Source: Hydrogenophaga sp. Root209 (GTDB lineage: Bacteria > Pseudomonadota > Gammaproteobacteria > Burkholderiales > Burkholderiaceae_C). From it: a DNA stretch of 64,000 nt. Position 1 is the first letter of the stretch; every line of letters starts with the position of its first letter. The DNA is taken from positions 179,833 through 243,832 of the forward strand of contig NZ_LMIE01000032.1 of the NCBI RefSeq assembly GCF_001428625.1, written 5' to 3'. The notes under the pieces are model-generated. The model ran no database searches and was not told where the DNA came from. It saw only the letters and a list, made by a program, of their open reading frames with translations. The translations under genes were made by a program, and so were the position numbers. This document shows positions 36,885 through 45,605 of this stretch, piece after piece.

Positions 36885-38318
36885 TCAGGCCAGCGTGTAG
36901 GCCGTCTTCACTGTGGTGAAGAACTCGGCTGCAAAGCGCCCCTGCTCGCGCGGCCCGTAGCTGCTGCCCTTTCTACCCCCAAAGGCCACGTGGTAGTCCA
37001 CACCCGCCGTGGGCAGGTTCACCATCACCATGCCCGCCTGCGCATGGCGCTTGAAGTGCGTGGCGTGCTTGAGGCTGGTGGTGGCGATGCCGGCCGACAG
37101 CCCGAACGGCGTGTCGTTGGCCACCGCCAGGGCTTCGTCGTAGTCCTGCACGCGGATCACGCTGGCCACCGGCCCGAACACCTCTTCGCGGTTGATGCGC
37201 ATGGCAGGCGTGCTGTCGGTGATGAGCGCGGGCGCCATGTAGAAGCCCTCGGTGTCGCGTTGCAACCGCTGGCCGCCACACAGCAGCGTGGCCCCCTCGT
37301 CCCGGGCGATCTGCACATAGCTCAGGTCCTGTCCCAGTTGCGCCTGGCTCACCACCGGGCCGATTTCGGTGCCGGGCTTGCGCGCGTCGTCCACCCGCAG
37401 CGCCGCCACACGCGCCTGCAGCGCGGCGATGAAGGCCGGGTAGATGCGCTCGGTGACGATGAGCCGGCTCGACGCGGTGCAACGCTGCCCGGTGGAGAAG
37501 AACGCGCTCTGCGCGCACAGCTCCACAGCTGTCTTGAGGTCCGCATCGTCCAGCACGACCTGCGGGTTCTTGCCGCCCATTTCCAGCTGAACCTTCTTGT
37601 GCTGCGCCATGCAGGCCTGGCCGATGCGCTGGCCCACGTCCTGAGAACCGGTGAAGCTGATGCCGTCCACACCGCAGTGGTTCACCAGCGCCTCGCCCAC
37701 CGTGCGGCCCTGGCCCATGACGAGGTTGAACACGCCGGCTGGCAGGCCCGAGCGGCTGATGATCTCGGCCAGCGCCCAGGCGCTGCCGGGCACCAGGTCG
37801 GCCGGCTTGATGACCACGCAGTTGCCATAGGCCAGGGCGGGCGCGATCTTCCAGGCGGGAATGGCGATGGGGAAGTTCCAGGGCGTGATCAGGCCGATCA
37901 CGCCGAGCGGCTCGCGCGTGACTTCCACGCCAATGCCCGGACGCACCGAAGGCAGCAACTCGCCCGCCAGTCGCAGGCATTCGCCGGCAAAGAACCTGAA
38001 GATGTGGCCGGCGCGCGTGGCCTCGCCGATGGCTTCGGGCAGGGTCTTGCCCTCTTCGCGCGCCAGCAGGTGGCCCAGCTCCTCGCGGCGCGTCAGGATC
38101 TCGCCGGCGATGCGTTCCAGCGCATCGCTGCGGGCCTGGATGCCCGAGTTGGACCAAGCGGGAAAGGCGGCGCGCGCGGCGGCCACCGCGGCGTCCACCT
38201 GGGCTGCGTCGCCCAGCGCGTACTCGCCCACCACGTCGCTCAGGTCGGAAGGGTTGATGTTGGGTGCCGAGCCGGTGTCCACGAGCCAGTCGCCCGCGAT
38301 GAAGTTGCCGTGCACCAT
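36885..38318 (-). CDS. Aldehyde dehydrogenase, probable 2-oxoglutarate semialdehyde dehydrogenase
   Basis: 477-residue NAD(P)+-dependent aldehyde dehydrogenase. Catalytic residues: Asn in TPWNFPIA (about 147), Glu in LEMGGKNP (about 247), Cys in FFSTGQRCTASSR (about 281). It is the last gene of the operon, two bases after a KDA-dehydratase-like gene, whose product would be 2-oxoglutarate semialdehyde. That context gives the specific call: oxidation to 2-oxoglutarate. From sequence alone it could be another semialdehyde dehydrogenase. Confidence 0.9.
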   Translation of the reverse strand: MVHGNFIAGDWLVDTGSAPNINPSDLSDVVGEYALGDAAQVDAAVAAARAAFPAWSNSGIQARSDALERIAGEILTRREELGHLLAREEGKTLPEAIGEATRAGHIFRFFAGECLRLAGELLPSVRPGIGVEVTREPLGVIGLITPWNFPIAIPAWKIAPALAYGNCVVIKPADLVPGSAWALAEIISRSGLPAGVFNLVMGQGRTVGEALVNHCGVDGISFTGSQDVGQRIGQACMAQHKKVQLEMGGKNPQVVLDDADLKTAVELCAQSAFFSTGQRCTASSRLIVTERIYPAFIAALQARVAALRVDDARKPGTEIGPVVSQAQLGQDLSYVQIARDEGATLLCGGQRLQRDTEGFYMAPALITDSTPAMRINREEVFGPVASVIRVQDYDEALAVANDTPFGLSAGIATTSLKHATHFKRHAQAGMVMVNLPTAGVDYHVAFGGRKGSSYGPREQGRFAAEFFTTVKTAYTLA

Positions 38319-38319
38319 C

Positions 38320-39237
38320 TCAACGACCCCAGCGCAGCACGAGCGGGTCGAGGCGTTCCGCGGCGTCGAGCAAGCCGGCGCGCACCTCGGGGTGCATGGA
38401 CGGGAAGGGGTGGCGCGAAGCCTCGCAGGCGATCACGCCGCCGGCCTTCATGAGTGCCTTGGCGCTGAGGATGCCGCCCTGGCGGTTCTCGCAGTTGATC
38501 AGCGGCAACCACTTCGCGTAGGCCGCCACCGCGGCCTCGCGGTCACCTGCGAGGTACGGGTCGATGATGGTGCGGATGCCGTCGGGGAAAGCACCGCCGG
38601 TCATGGCGCCGGTGGCGCCGGCGTCCAGGTCGGCCAGCAGGGTGATGGCTTCTTCACCATCCCACGGGCCTTCGATCGCGTCGCCGCCCAGGCGGATGAG
38701 TTCGCGCAGCTTGCTGGCCGCACCCGCGGTCTCGATCTTGAAATAGGCCAGGTGCTCGATCTCCTTGGCCATGCGCGCGAGAAAAGGCGCCGAGAGCACG
38801 GTGCCGCTGGCGGGCGCGTCCTGCACCATGATGGGAATGTCGATGGCATCCGACAGCCGCGCATAGAACTCGAAGATCTGAGCCTCGGGCACGCGGAAGG
38901 TGGCGCCGTGGTAGGGCGGCATCACCATCACCATGGCTGCGCCCTGCTCCTGCGCGCGGCGGCTGCGCTCGGCACAGACGGCGGTGCCGTAGTGGGTGGT
39001 GGTCACGATCACCGGCACGCGGCCGGCCACGTGCTCCAGCGCCACGCGGGTGAGGGTTTCACGCTCGACGTCCGAGAGCGAGAACTGCTCGGAGAAGTTG
39101 GCCAGGATGCACAGGCCGTTCGAACCGGCGTCGATCATGAAGTCGAGGCAGCGCTTCTGGCTGTCGAGATCGAGCGTGCCGTCTTCATGGAAGGTGGTGG
39201 GCACCACCGGGAACACGCCCTTGTAGCGTCGGTTCAT
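38320..39237 (-). CDS. DapA-family 2-keto-3-deoxy-L-arabonate dehydratase-like enzyme
   Basis: 305 residues from the ATG at 39237. Class I aldolase fold of the DHDPS/NAL family, with Schiff-base Lys in LAYFKIET (about residue 167). The stretches CILANFSEQF, PPYHGATFRVPEAQIFEFYAR, VQDAPASGT and IEGPWDGEEAITLLADL closely resemble Azospirillum L-KDA dehydratase (from memory). It would convert 2-keto-3-deoxy-pentonate to 2-oxoglutarate semialdehyde, water being lost. The gene ends one base before the aldehyde dehydrogenase start, a strong functional link. Confidence 0.88.
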   Translation of the reverse strand: MNRRYKGVFPVVPTTFHEDGTLDLDSQKRCLDFMIDAGSNGLCILANFSEQFSLSDVERETLTRVALEHVAGRVPVIVTTTHYGTAVCAERSRRAQEQGAAMVMVMPPYHGATFRVPEAQIFEFYARLSDAIDIPIMVQDAPASGTVLSAPFLARMAKEIEHLAYFKIETAGAASKLRELIRLGGDAIEGPWDGEEAITLLADLDAGATGAMTGGAFPDGIRTIIDPYLAGDREAAVAAYAKWLPLINCENRQGGILSAKALMKAGGVIACEASRHPFPSMHPEVRAGLLDAAERLDPLVLRWGR

Positions 39238-39242
39238 CGCGC

Positions 39243-40415
39243 TCAACCGGTGATGTTGAACTGATCGAGGAACTCGGTCTTGAGCGTGAGGCCCAGGCCG
39301 GGCACGTCGTCGCGCAAATCCAGGAAACCGTTCTCGGCCACGGGCTCGCCGTCGAAGATGTAATAGAAGAGCTCGTTGCCGACCTCCACATCGAACATCG
39401 GGAAGTACTCGCTCATGGGCGAGGCCAGCGTGCTCATGGTCAGGTGGTAGTTGTGCATCTGGCCGGCGTGCGGGATCACCGGCACGCTGTAGGCCTCGCA
39501 CAATGCGTTGATCTTGTGCGCCGCGGTGATGCCGCCCACGCGGTTGGTGTCGTACTGCACCACGCTCACCGCCTTCTTGTCGAGCAGCTGCTTGAAGCCG
39601 TAGAGGCTGAACTCGTGTTCACCGCCGGAGATCGGGATGTCTGTGAGCTGGTTGAGTTCGGCGTAGCCGTCAATGTCGTCGGCGATCACCGGTTCTTCGA
39701 GCCAGCGCGGCTCGTACTTCACCAGCTTGGGCAGGATGCGCTTGGCGTACTCCAGGTTCCAGCCCATGTAGCACTCGAGCATGAGGTCGTTCTCGTAGCC
39801 GATCACCTCGCGCACCGCCTCCACCGATTTCAGGTTCTCCACCACGCCCTGCTGGCCGTGGCCGGGGCCGTACCCAAAGCGCATCTTGAAGGCCTTGAAA
39901 CCCTGGTCCTTGTAGGTCTGCGCCTCTTCCTGCATGGCCTTGAGGTCGGTGCGGTAGAGCTTGCTGTAGTAGCAGGGAATCTTCTCTTTCGTGCGCCCGC
40001 CCAGCAGCTTGAACACCGGCTTGTTGACCGACTTGCCCAGGATGTCCCAGATCGCGAGATCGATGGCCGAGATCGCCGCCATGGTCACGCCCTTGCGACC
40101 CCAGGCGTGGGTGCCGCGGTACATGCGCTGGAACAGGTATTCGTAGTCCCAGGGGTCCTGGCCCAGCACCAGCGGCGTGAGGTACTCGTCGATGATGGCC
40201 TTGGCAATCCTGGGTGCCAGCGCCACGTTGCCCAGGCCGACGATGCCGGTGTCGGTCTCGATCTCCACCACCGTCCACGAATGGAAGCGGAAGGTGCTCA
40301 TGGTCTCCGAGTTCGAGTACAGCAGGTCCATGGCGTTGGAGCAGAAGTTGCCCTGGGGAGGCACGGTCTTGCCTTTCCACTCGAACACGCGGGCGCGGAC
40401 GGATTTGATCTTCAT
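39243..40415 (-). CDS. Enolase-superfamily sugar-acid dehydratase (mandelate racemase type)
   Basis: 390 residues. An N-terminal capping domain is followed by an (alpha/beta)7 barrel. [18 protein letters not shown] (about 172) carries the first base region, metal ligands lie in [12 protein letters not shown] and SGGEHEF (about 221, 247 and 273), and [10 protein letters not shown] (about 323) holds a likely acid/base His. It resembles the rhamnonate-dehydratase branch. Its place before a KDA dehydratase predicts a pentonate substrate such as L-lyxonate or L-arabonate. The exact sugar acid cannot be read from the sequence. Confidence 0.8.
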   Translation of the reverse strand: MKIKSVRARVFEWKGKTVPPQGNFCSNAMDLLYSNSETMSTFRFHSWTVVEIETDTGIVGLGNVALAPRIAKAIIDEYLTPLVLGQDPWDYEYLFQRMYRGTHAWGRKGVTMAAISAIDLAIWDILGKSVNKPVFKLLGGRTKEKIPCYYSKLYRTDLKAMQEEAQTYKDQGFKAFKMRFGYGPGHGQQGVVENLKSVEAVREVIGYENDLMLECYMGWNLEYAKRILPKLVKYEPRWLEEPVIADDIDGYAELNQLTDIPISGGEHEFSLYGFKQLLDKKAVSVVQYDTNRVGGITAAHKINALCEAYSVPVIPHAGQMHNYHLTMSTLASPMSEYFPMFDVEVGNELFYYIFDGEPVAENGFLDLRDDVPGLGLTLKTEFLDQFNITG

Positions 40416-40442
40416 GGGAATGTCAGGTTGGGATGAAAGGGT

Positions 40443-41459
40443 TCAGGCAAGGCGCGCGGCACCCATGCGGGCGGCGATGCGCAAAGCGTTGTAGGTGGCG
40501 TTGACATCGGCCTTGCCTTGGCCCGCGATGTCGTAGGCGGTGCCGTGCGCGGGCGTGGTGATGGGCACCGGCAGGCCACCCTGCACCGTCACGCCCTTGG
40601 AGAAGCCCATCAGCTTGATCGCGATCTGGCCCTGGTCGTGGTACATGGTCACGATGGCCTGGTACTCGCCGTCGCGTGCCTTCAAGAAGATGGTGTCGGC
40701 CGGGAACGGGCCGCCCACCGCGATGCCCTCGGCCGCGAGCTCACGCACCGCCGGCTCGATGATCTCGATCTCCTCGCGCCCGCAGGTGCCGCCGTCGCCA
40801 CCGTGCGGGTTGAAGGCCGCCACCGCCACCCGGGGCTGGGCGAAACCCGCCGCCTGCAGCGAGCGGTAGATCAGGCGCGCGGCGTCCTTGATGCGGTCCT
40901 TGCTGAGAAAGCTGGCCGCGTCCTTGAGCGGGATGTGAGAGGACACGCGCGAGGTCCACAGCTCGCCCAGGGTGTTGAACTCGCAGAAGTAGCCCTGCAC
41001 GCCGAGGTACTCGGCGAAGTGGTGCAGCTCGTCCTCGTGTTTCAGGCCGCCCTGCTTCATGGCGAACTTGTTGAGCGGCGCGAAGCAGATCGCATCCACC
41101 TCGTTTTGCTGCGCCGCGTCCATGCAGGCGTTGAGCACCTGCAGCACCGACGCACCGCCGGGCGCCTGGGCCAGGCCGCGCTGCACTTGTTCGGGCGCCA
41201 CCGTGTCCATGGCCAGCCAGGCCGGCGTGTTCGCATCGGCGCGGCCGCGCACCTCTGAAAAGCTGCGCACCGACGTGGTGGCCACCTGCACCCCGGCCAC
41301 CTCCTGGCCTGCCTCCCACAGCCAGGGGTCACCCACCAGCACCAGGTTGGCGTGCGTGCTGGCGTCGGTCTGGCCCAGCAGGCGGGCGATCAGCTCCGGG
41401 CCAATGCCGGCGGGGTCGCCCAAGGCCAGGGCAACAACGGGAAGTTCGGTCAGGTTCAC
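40443..41459 (-). CDS. PdxA-family 4-phospho-hydroxyacid dehydrogenase-like protein
   Basis: 338 residues with the PdxA fold: ALGDPAGIGPELIARLL at the N-terminus (about 12-28). Candidate metal ligands are in HHFAEYLG, MYHDQGQIAIKLMGF and PAHGTAYDIAG near the C-terminus. True PdxA acts in pyridoxal phosphate synthesis, but paralogues in sugar-acid operons oxidise 4-phospho-erythronate or threonate. Its position inside this operon, away from ksgA/apaG-type neighbours, suggests a catabolic paralogue. Confidence 0.85.
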   Translation of the reverse strand: MNLTELPVVALALGDPAGIGPELIARLLGQTDASTHANLVLVGDPWLWEAGQEVAGVQVATTSVRSFSEVRGRADANTPAWLAMDTVAPEQVQRGLAQAPGGASVLQVLNACMDAAQQNEVDAICFAPLNKFAMKQGGLKHEDELHHFAEYLGVQGYFCEFNTLGELWTSRVSSHIPLKDAASFLSKDRIKDAARLIYRSLQAAGFAQPRVAVAAFNPHGGDGGTCGREEIEIIEPAVRELAAEGIAVGGPFPADTIFLKARDGEYQAIVTMYHDQGQIAIKLMGFSKGVTVQGGLPVPITTPAHGTAYDIAGQGKADVNATYNALRIAARMGAARLA

Positions 41460-41497
41460 AAGGTCTCCTCGGGGCTCGCGGTGTCAGCGGTTCGTGC

Positions 41498-42460
41498 TCA
41501 TTCGAGCTTGATGTTCTTGCGGCGGATCAGGTCGCTGTAGCGCTTGTTCTCGGCGTTGTGGAAAGCCAGGAAAGCCTCGGGCGTCATGGGGGTCAGATCG
41601 GCACCGATGGCCGAGAGGCGGGCCTGCGTTTCGGGCATGGCGATCACCTTGTTGACCTCGGCATTGACGCGTGTGATGACTTCCCTCGGCGTGGAGGAAG
41701 GCATGTAGATGCCGTACCAGGCGCTCATTTCAACGCCCTTGACGCCCGCTTCGGCCATGGTGGGTACCTCGGGCAGTTGCGGGTTGCGCTTGGCCGCGGC
41801 CACCGCCAGCGGACGGATCTTGCCGTTGCGGACATGGCCAATGACAGAGGGCATGGTGTCGAAACTGACCTGCACGGCCCCACCCATCAGGTCGACCAGC
41901 GCGGGCGCGCTGCCGCGATAGGGAATGTGGGTGATGAAGAGACCCGTCACGTCCTTGAACATTTCGGCCGCGATGTGCTGCGTGCTGCCCGAGCCGCTGG
42001 TGGCGTAGTTGAGCTGTCCGGGGCGGCTCCTGGCAAGCTTCACCAGATCGTCCACGCTGGTCACGGGCAGGGCCATGTTGGCCACCAGCACATTGGGCAC
42101 CGAGCCGACAAAGGCCACCGGCACCAGGTCCTTGTCGTTGTTGTAGTTGAGCTTGAGCAGATGCGGCGCGATGGCGTGCGCGGTGGACACGCCCATGATC
42201 ATCGTGTGCCCATCGGTGGACCTGGCGGTCAGGTCGGCGGCCAGGGTGTTGGAGGCACCTGCGCGGTTCTCCACCACCACGTTCTGCTTGAGCAGCGGGC
42301 CCAGCCGGTCGGCGATGGCGCGGGCCATGGCGTCGGTGCCGCCGCCGGGCGACGAGCCCACCAGAATCCTCACGTTCTGGCGCGGCCAGTCCTGTGCGGT
42401 CGCGCCGCCGGTGGTGAGGGCCAGCGCCAGCGCGGCCAGTGCCCATTTGATTGTCTTCAT
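41498..42460 (-). CDS. Bug/TctC-family periplasmic solute-binding protein
   Basis: 320 residues from the ATG at 42460. Sec signal MKTIKWALAALALALTTGGATAQ with cleavage after AQ. Mature part matches tripartite tricarboxylate receptor (Bug) proteins: NVRILVGSSPGGGTDAMAR (the ligand loop), VVVENRAGAS, HIPYRGSAPALVDLMGG and PEVPTMAEAG. It binds an organic acid in the periplasm, here probably the sugar acid degraded by the operon. No TctA/TctB membrane genes are nearby, as is common for orphan Bug genes. Confidence 0.93.
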   Translation of the reverse strand: MKTIKWALAALALALTTGGATAQDWPRQNVRILVGSSPGGGTDAMARAIADRLGPLLKQNVVVENRAGASNTLAADLTARSTDGHTMIMGVSTAHAIAPHLLKLNYNNDKDLVPVAFVGSVPNVLVANMALPVTSVDDLVKLARSRPGQLNYATSGSGSTQHIAAEMFKDVTGLFITHIPYRGSAPALVDLMGGAVQVSFDTMPSVIGHVRNGKIRPLAVAAAKRNPQLPEVPTMAEAGVKGVEMSAWYGIYMPSSTPREVITRVNAEVNKVIAMPETQARLSAIGADLTPMTPEAFLAFHNAENKRYSDLIRRKNIKLE

Positions 42461-42548
42461 GGTGTGTCTCCGTCGGGAAAAGTGGTGTAAGGCGAACGGA
42501 TGGTAGGTGGCCGATTGATCGCCGTATATTGAAAGTTTGGAAATCATC

Positions 42549-42565
42549 GATAACTCAGAGTTATC
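42549..42565. promoter_or_regulatory. Perfect palindrome in the divergent bug-lysR promoter region
   Basis: GATAACTC, one base, GAGTTATC: a perfect 8-bp-arm inverted repeat, 9 bases before the LysR start and 88 bases before the Bug start. The ATAAC-N5-GTTAT core resembles sites of PcaQ-type LysR regulators. Close proximity to the lysR ATG fits autorepression plus activation of the operon. Confidence 0.65.
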
Positions 42566-42573
42566 ATTCAAAC

Positions 42574-43512
42574 ATGGCCACCTCCCCCACCCAACAGCTA
42601 CTGAACCGCATGCGCATGCGCCAGGTGGCGCTGCTGCTGGCCATCGGCAAAAGCGGCACGCTGCGCGCGGCCGCCGCAGAACTCGGCATGACCCAGCCGG
42701 CCGCCACCAAGATGCTGCGCGAACTGGAGAACGCACTCGGGCACGCGCTGTTCGAGCGCGCGGGGCGGGGCCTGAAGCTCACCGAATCGGGCCGCTGCAC
42801 GCTGGGCTACTTTGAGGGGCTGCAGGGCAGCCTGGATGCGCTGACGCGCGAGCTCGACGGCATCGAGCAGGGCGGCAGCGGCAAGCTCTTCATCGGCAGC
42901 ATCATGGCCGCCTCGCCGGAGCTGCTGTCGGAGTCCTTGCTGCGGCTGCGCGAGACCTATCCGCAGCTGGCCATCGAGATCATGGTGGACACCAGCGATC
43001 GCCTGACCGACGCCCTGCGCCGCGGCGACCTTGACCTGGTCATCGGACGTGTGCCCGAAGGCGCGCTGGACGACATGGAATTCAAGCCGGTGGCCGACGA
43101 GGCGCTGAGCGTGGTGGCGGGGCCCACCCACCCGCTCGCCCACAAACCGCGCGTGGCCTTTGACGAGCTGCTCGACCACCCGTGGATCCTGCAGCCGCGC
43201 GGCAGCCCCATGCGCGAAGTCCTGGAGCAGGAGTTCCGCCGCAACAAGGCCCGCCTGCCGCGCGGGCTTGTCGAAACCTCATCCATCCTCACCACCATGA
43301 ACCTGCTGGTGCGCTCGGACATGATCGCGGTGATTCCGGCCGAGGTGGCGGCGCGCTACGAATCGCACGGCATGCTGGCCTGCATCCGCTACGCCGTGCG
43401 GCAGCAGTTGGGCGTGTTCGGCTGCCTCATGGCCCGGGGCCGCCCCCCCAGCCCGCCGCTGGCGCACTTGCTGTCCCTGCTGCTGCCGTCTCAGCCGGGC
43501 AGCGTCCGATGA
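42574..43512 (+). CDS. LysR-family transcriptional regulator of the sugar-acid operon
   Basis: 312 residues from the ATG at 42574. HTH at about 14-55 (VALLLAIGKSGTLRAAAAELGMTQPAATKMLRELE, cited in part; recognition helix TQPAATKMLRELE). The effector domain spans about 90-300. It resembles the GbpR/PcaQ group. It is divergent from the Bug-pdxA-like-dehydratase operon and separated from it by 113 bases containing a palindrome, so it most likely controls that operon. The 3' end overlaps the convergent receiver gene by 86 bases. Confidence 0.92.
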   Translation: MATSPTQQLLNRMRMRQVALLLAIGKSGTLRAAAAELGMTQPAATKMLRELENALGHALFERAGRGLKLTESGRCTLGYFEGLQGSLDALTRELDGIEQGGSGKLFIGSIMAASPELLSESLLRLRETYPQLAIEIMVDTSDRLTDALRRGDLDLVIGRVPEGALDDMEFKPVADEALSVVAGPTHPLAHKPRVAFDELLDHPWILQPRGSPMREVLEQEFRRNKARLPRGLVETSSILTTMNLLVRSDMIAVIPAEVAARYESHGMLACIRYAVRQQLGVFGCLMARGRPPSPPLAHLLSLLLPSQPGSVR

Positions 43513-43909
43513 AGCACTCGACGTCGATCAACGACGCCGCCATCTCCTTGGTCAAAGGCTTGACCAGGTAGCTGCGGATGATCCCGATGGATTGGGCCGT
43601 GGCCTTGTCCACCGACCATGCCGACGAGGTCAGCAGGTGAAGCTGCAGGGCCGTGCGCGGCTGCAAGCGATCGCTGAGCGCGCGCGCCACCTCAAAGCCG
43701 TTCATGCCGGGCATGTTGATGTCGAGCAAGATCAGGGTGGGCACGCCGATCTGGTCTCGCACCAGGAATTCGAGTGCGCGTTCACCGCTTTCAAAGATCT
43801 GGATCTCTCCATCGAACCCGGCCCTGCGCAGCGCGATCTCGTGAAAGAAGTTGTCGTTTTCGCTGTCATCGATGAGAACGACCCGCTGGATCCGGGTGGT
43901 GAAGCTCAT
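43427..43909 (-). CDS. Single-domain response regulator (receiver only), copy 1
   Basis: 160 residues. Receiver domain: acidic pair LIDDSEND (about 12-19), phospho-acceptor Asp in LILLDINMPG (about 62), Thr/Ser in HLLTSSAW, and Lys in YLVKPLT (about 116). A 30-residue Ala/Gly-rich tail extends past the domain into the LysR gene on the opposite strand, probably stop-codon drift. It is the paralogue of the gene at 45606, and its start overlaps the kinase stop (ATGA). Rcp-like output by protein contact is likely. Confidence 0.9.
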   Translation of the reverse strand: MSFTTRIQRVVLIDDSENDNFFHEIALRRAGFDGEIQIFESGERALEFLVRDQIGVPTLILLDINMPGMNGFEVARALSDRLQPRTALQLHLLTSSAWSVDKATAQSIGIIRSYLVKPLTKEMAASLIDVECFIGRCPAETAAAGTASAPAAGWGGGPGP

Positions 43910-45582
43910 GCGGCGGGCCCGGTTCGTTGAAGCTCGATCGCCCTGTTGGGGCCTGGAAGGATCACGGAGTAGCGGTTGGCGCCGTCGGACCTCAGCTCGA
44001 TCTGCAGCTCTCCCTGGTGCAGGTCGATGATGTGGGAGGCAATGGACAGGCCCAAGCCCAGTTCGCGGACATCGGCCATGGCCCGCTTTCGGGTGCGGCG
44101 TGCCGACATCGGGCGGCGGGTGGTGGCGGCGGCAGCGACCGTTGATGTGCTGGACACAGGGCTGCGCCGCTGCACCATGATGTCCACGCGATGCGTGAAC
44201 AGCTCTTCCTGCGATCGTATGAGCACCAGCGAGACGCCTGGCACCGAGCCCTGACGATCCGCCGAACTCAGCAGATTCTCAAGAATGCTGCGAATGGCCA
44301 GACTCAGGAGCGGCGCATCCGCACGGATCGTGCCCTCCACGCTCAGCTCGACCTCAACGCCCGCGGCCCCGAGCTCCGCGTCGATCTCGGTGATGGCTCC
44401 GGCATAGATGCTGTGCGCCAGGTGAGGCTGCATGCGCATGTCGCCGGTATCCACTTCGCTGTACAGGCGCAGGTCTTCCAGCACGCGCGAGAGTTTGGCA
44501 CTGGCTTCCTGGGCGATGCGCACGCAGCGTGTCTCCAGCGGGTCGGCGCGCAGCGCGGCACCCTCTGCCAGCAGAAGGGTCGCGTTGGTGATCGCGTTGA
44601 CCGGCTCCTTCAAGTCGTGCGAGACGCTGTAGACGTATTTGCGGTTGGCCAGGCGCTTTGCCTGCAGTTCCTGCACGGCTTCATCGAGCTGTCGCTCACT
44701 TTGCTTGCGCGCGGTGATGTCGCGTGCGCGTTCGACCACGCCATGCACCACACCACCGTCGCGCGCCGGCGTGTGGGTGAACTCCAGGTAGCGCATGCCC
44801 ATGCCCGGGAAGTCCAGTTCCAGCGCGAACTGCGACTCGTGACCCGCCAGCGCCTGATCGAGGCTGGGCTTGAACAAGGCGTGGTAGCTCGTGGGATCGA
44901 TCAGGTCCTGCACCTGCATGCCCATGATTTCCTGGGGCTGCAGCGTCCAGTAGCGCTGAAACGCCGGGTTGACGAACAGGTAGCGGTGTTCCAGGTCGAT
45001 GAAAGCCGCCATGTCGCGGCCCTCGTTGAGCACGTCGCGAATGATCTTCTTGCCTTTCAGGATCTGCTCGACCATGTGCTCGGACTGCTCGCGCCGGCTG
45101 CGCTCGTGCTCGATGAGCTGCATGGCCAGATCGGCCAGATGCTTCAACATGTTCAGTTGCTCTTCATCGAGCTTGCGCGGCAGCGTGTCGAGCACACACA
45201 CCGTGCCCAACGCCGCGCCACCCGAGGTGACGATGGGCGCGCCGGCATAGAACACCAGCTCGCCGTTGCGCACCCTGGGAAAGTTCTGAAAGCGCGCATC
45301 GCGGGAAGCGTCATTCACCACCAGCACTTCGCTCGGCTCCATGACGGCGTGGGCACAGAACGCCTCGTCGCGCGAGGTCTCCGCCAGCTCGGTGCCCAAC
45401 CGCGACTTGAACCACTGGCGGTTGGAATCCACCAGCGAGATCAGCGCGATCGGTGTGCCACAGATGCCGGCCGCCAGGCTGGTGATGCTGTCAAACGCTT
45501 TTTGCGGCAGGGTGTCCAGGATCTGCAGGCGCCGCAGGGCAGCCAGACGATCGGGTTCGTTGGCTGGAATCGGGGTGGACAT
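43906..45582 (-). CDS. GAF-PAS sensor histidine kinase with degenerate ATPase domain
   Basis: 558 residues from the ATG at 45582. GAF (about 22-170: ILDTLPQKAFDSITSLAAGICGTPIALISLVD, cited in part), PAS (about 195-310, LVNPAFQRYWTLQPQEIMG), then HisKA with the phospho-acceptor in VSHDLKEPVNAI (about residue 343). In the ATPase part the N-box reads SILENLLSSADRQG and the usual DNGxG box is replaced by a Ser/Thr/Arg-rich stretch (SSTSTVAAAATTRR), while LGLGLSIASHIIDLH remains. ATP binding may therefore be impaired or unusual. It is flanked by two paralogous receivers in one operon. Confidence 0.88.
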   Translation of the reverse strand: MSTPIPANEPDRLAALRRLQILDTLPQKAFDSITSLAAGICGTPIALISLVDSNRQWFKSRLGTELAETSRDEAFCAHAVMEPSEVLVVNDASRDARFQNFPRVRNGELVFYAGAPIVTSGGAALGTVCVLDTLPRKLDEEQLNMLKHLADLAMQLIEHERSRREQSEHMVEQILKGKKIIRDVLNEGRDMAAFIDLEHRYLFVNPAFQRYWTLQPQEIMGMQVQDLIDPTSYHALFKPSLDQALAGHESQFALELDFPGMGMRYLEFTHTPARDGGVVHGVVERARDITARKQSERQLDEAVQELQAKRLANRKYVYSVSHDLKEPVNAITNATLLLAEGAALRADPLETRCVRIAQEASAKLSRVLEDLRLYSEVDTGDMRMQPHLAHSIYAGAITEIDAELGAAGVEVELSVEGTIRADAPLLSLAIRSILENLLSSADRQGSVPGVSLVLIRSQEELFTHRVDIMVQRRSPVSSTSTVAAAATTRRPMSARRTRKRAMADVRELGLGLSIASHIIDLHQGELQIELRSDGANRYSVILPGPNRAIELQRTGPAA

Positions 45583-45605
45583 GTCTTGAACTTGTTGCAC
45601 AGAGG

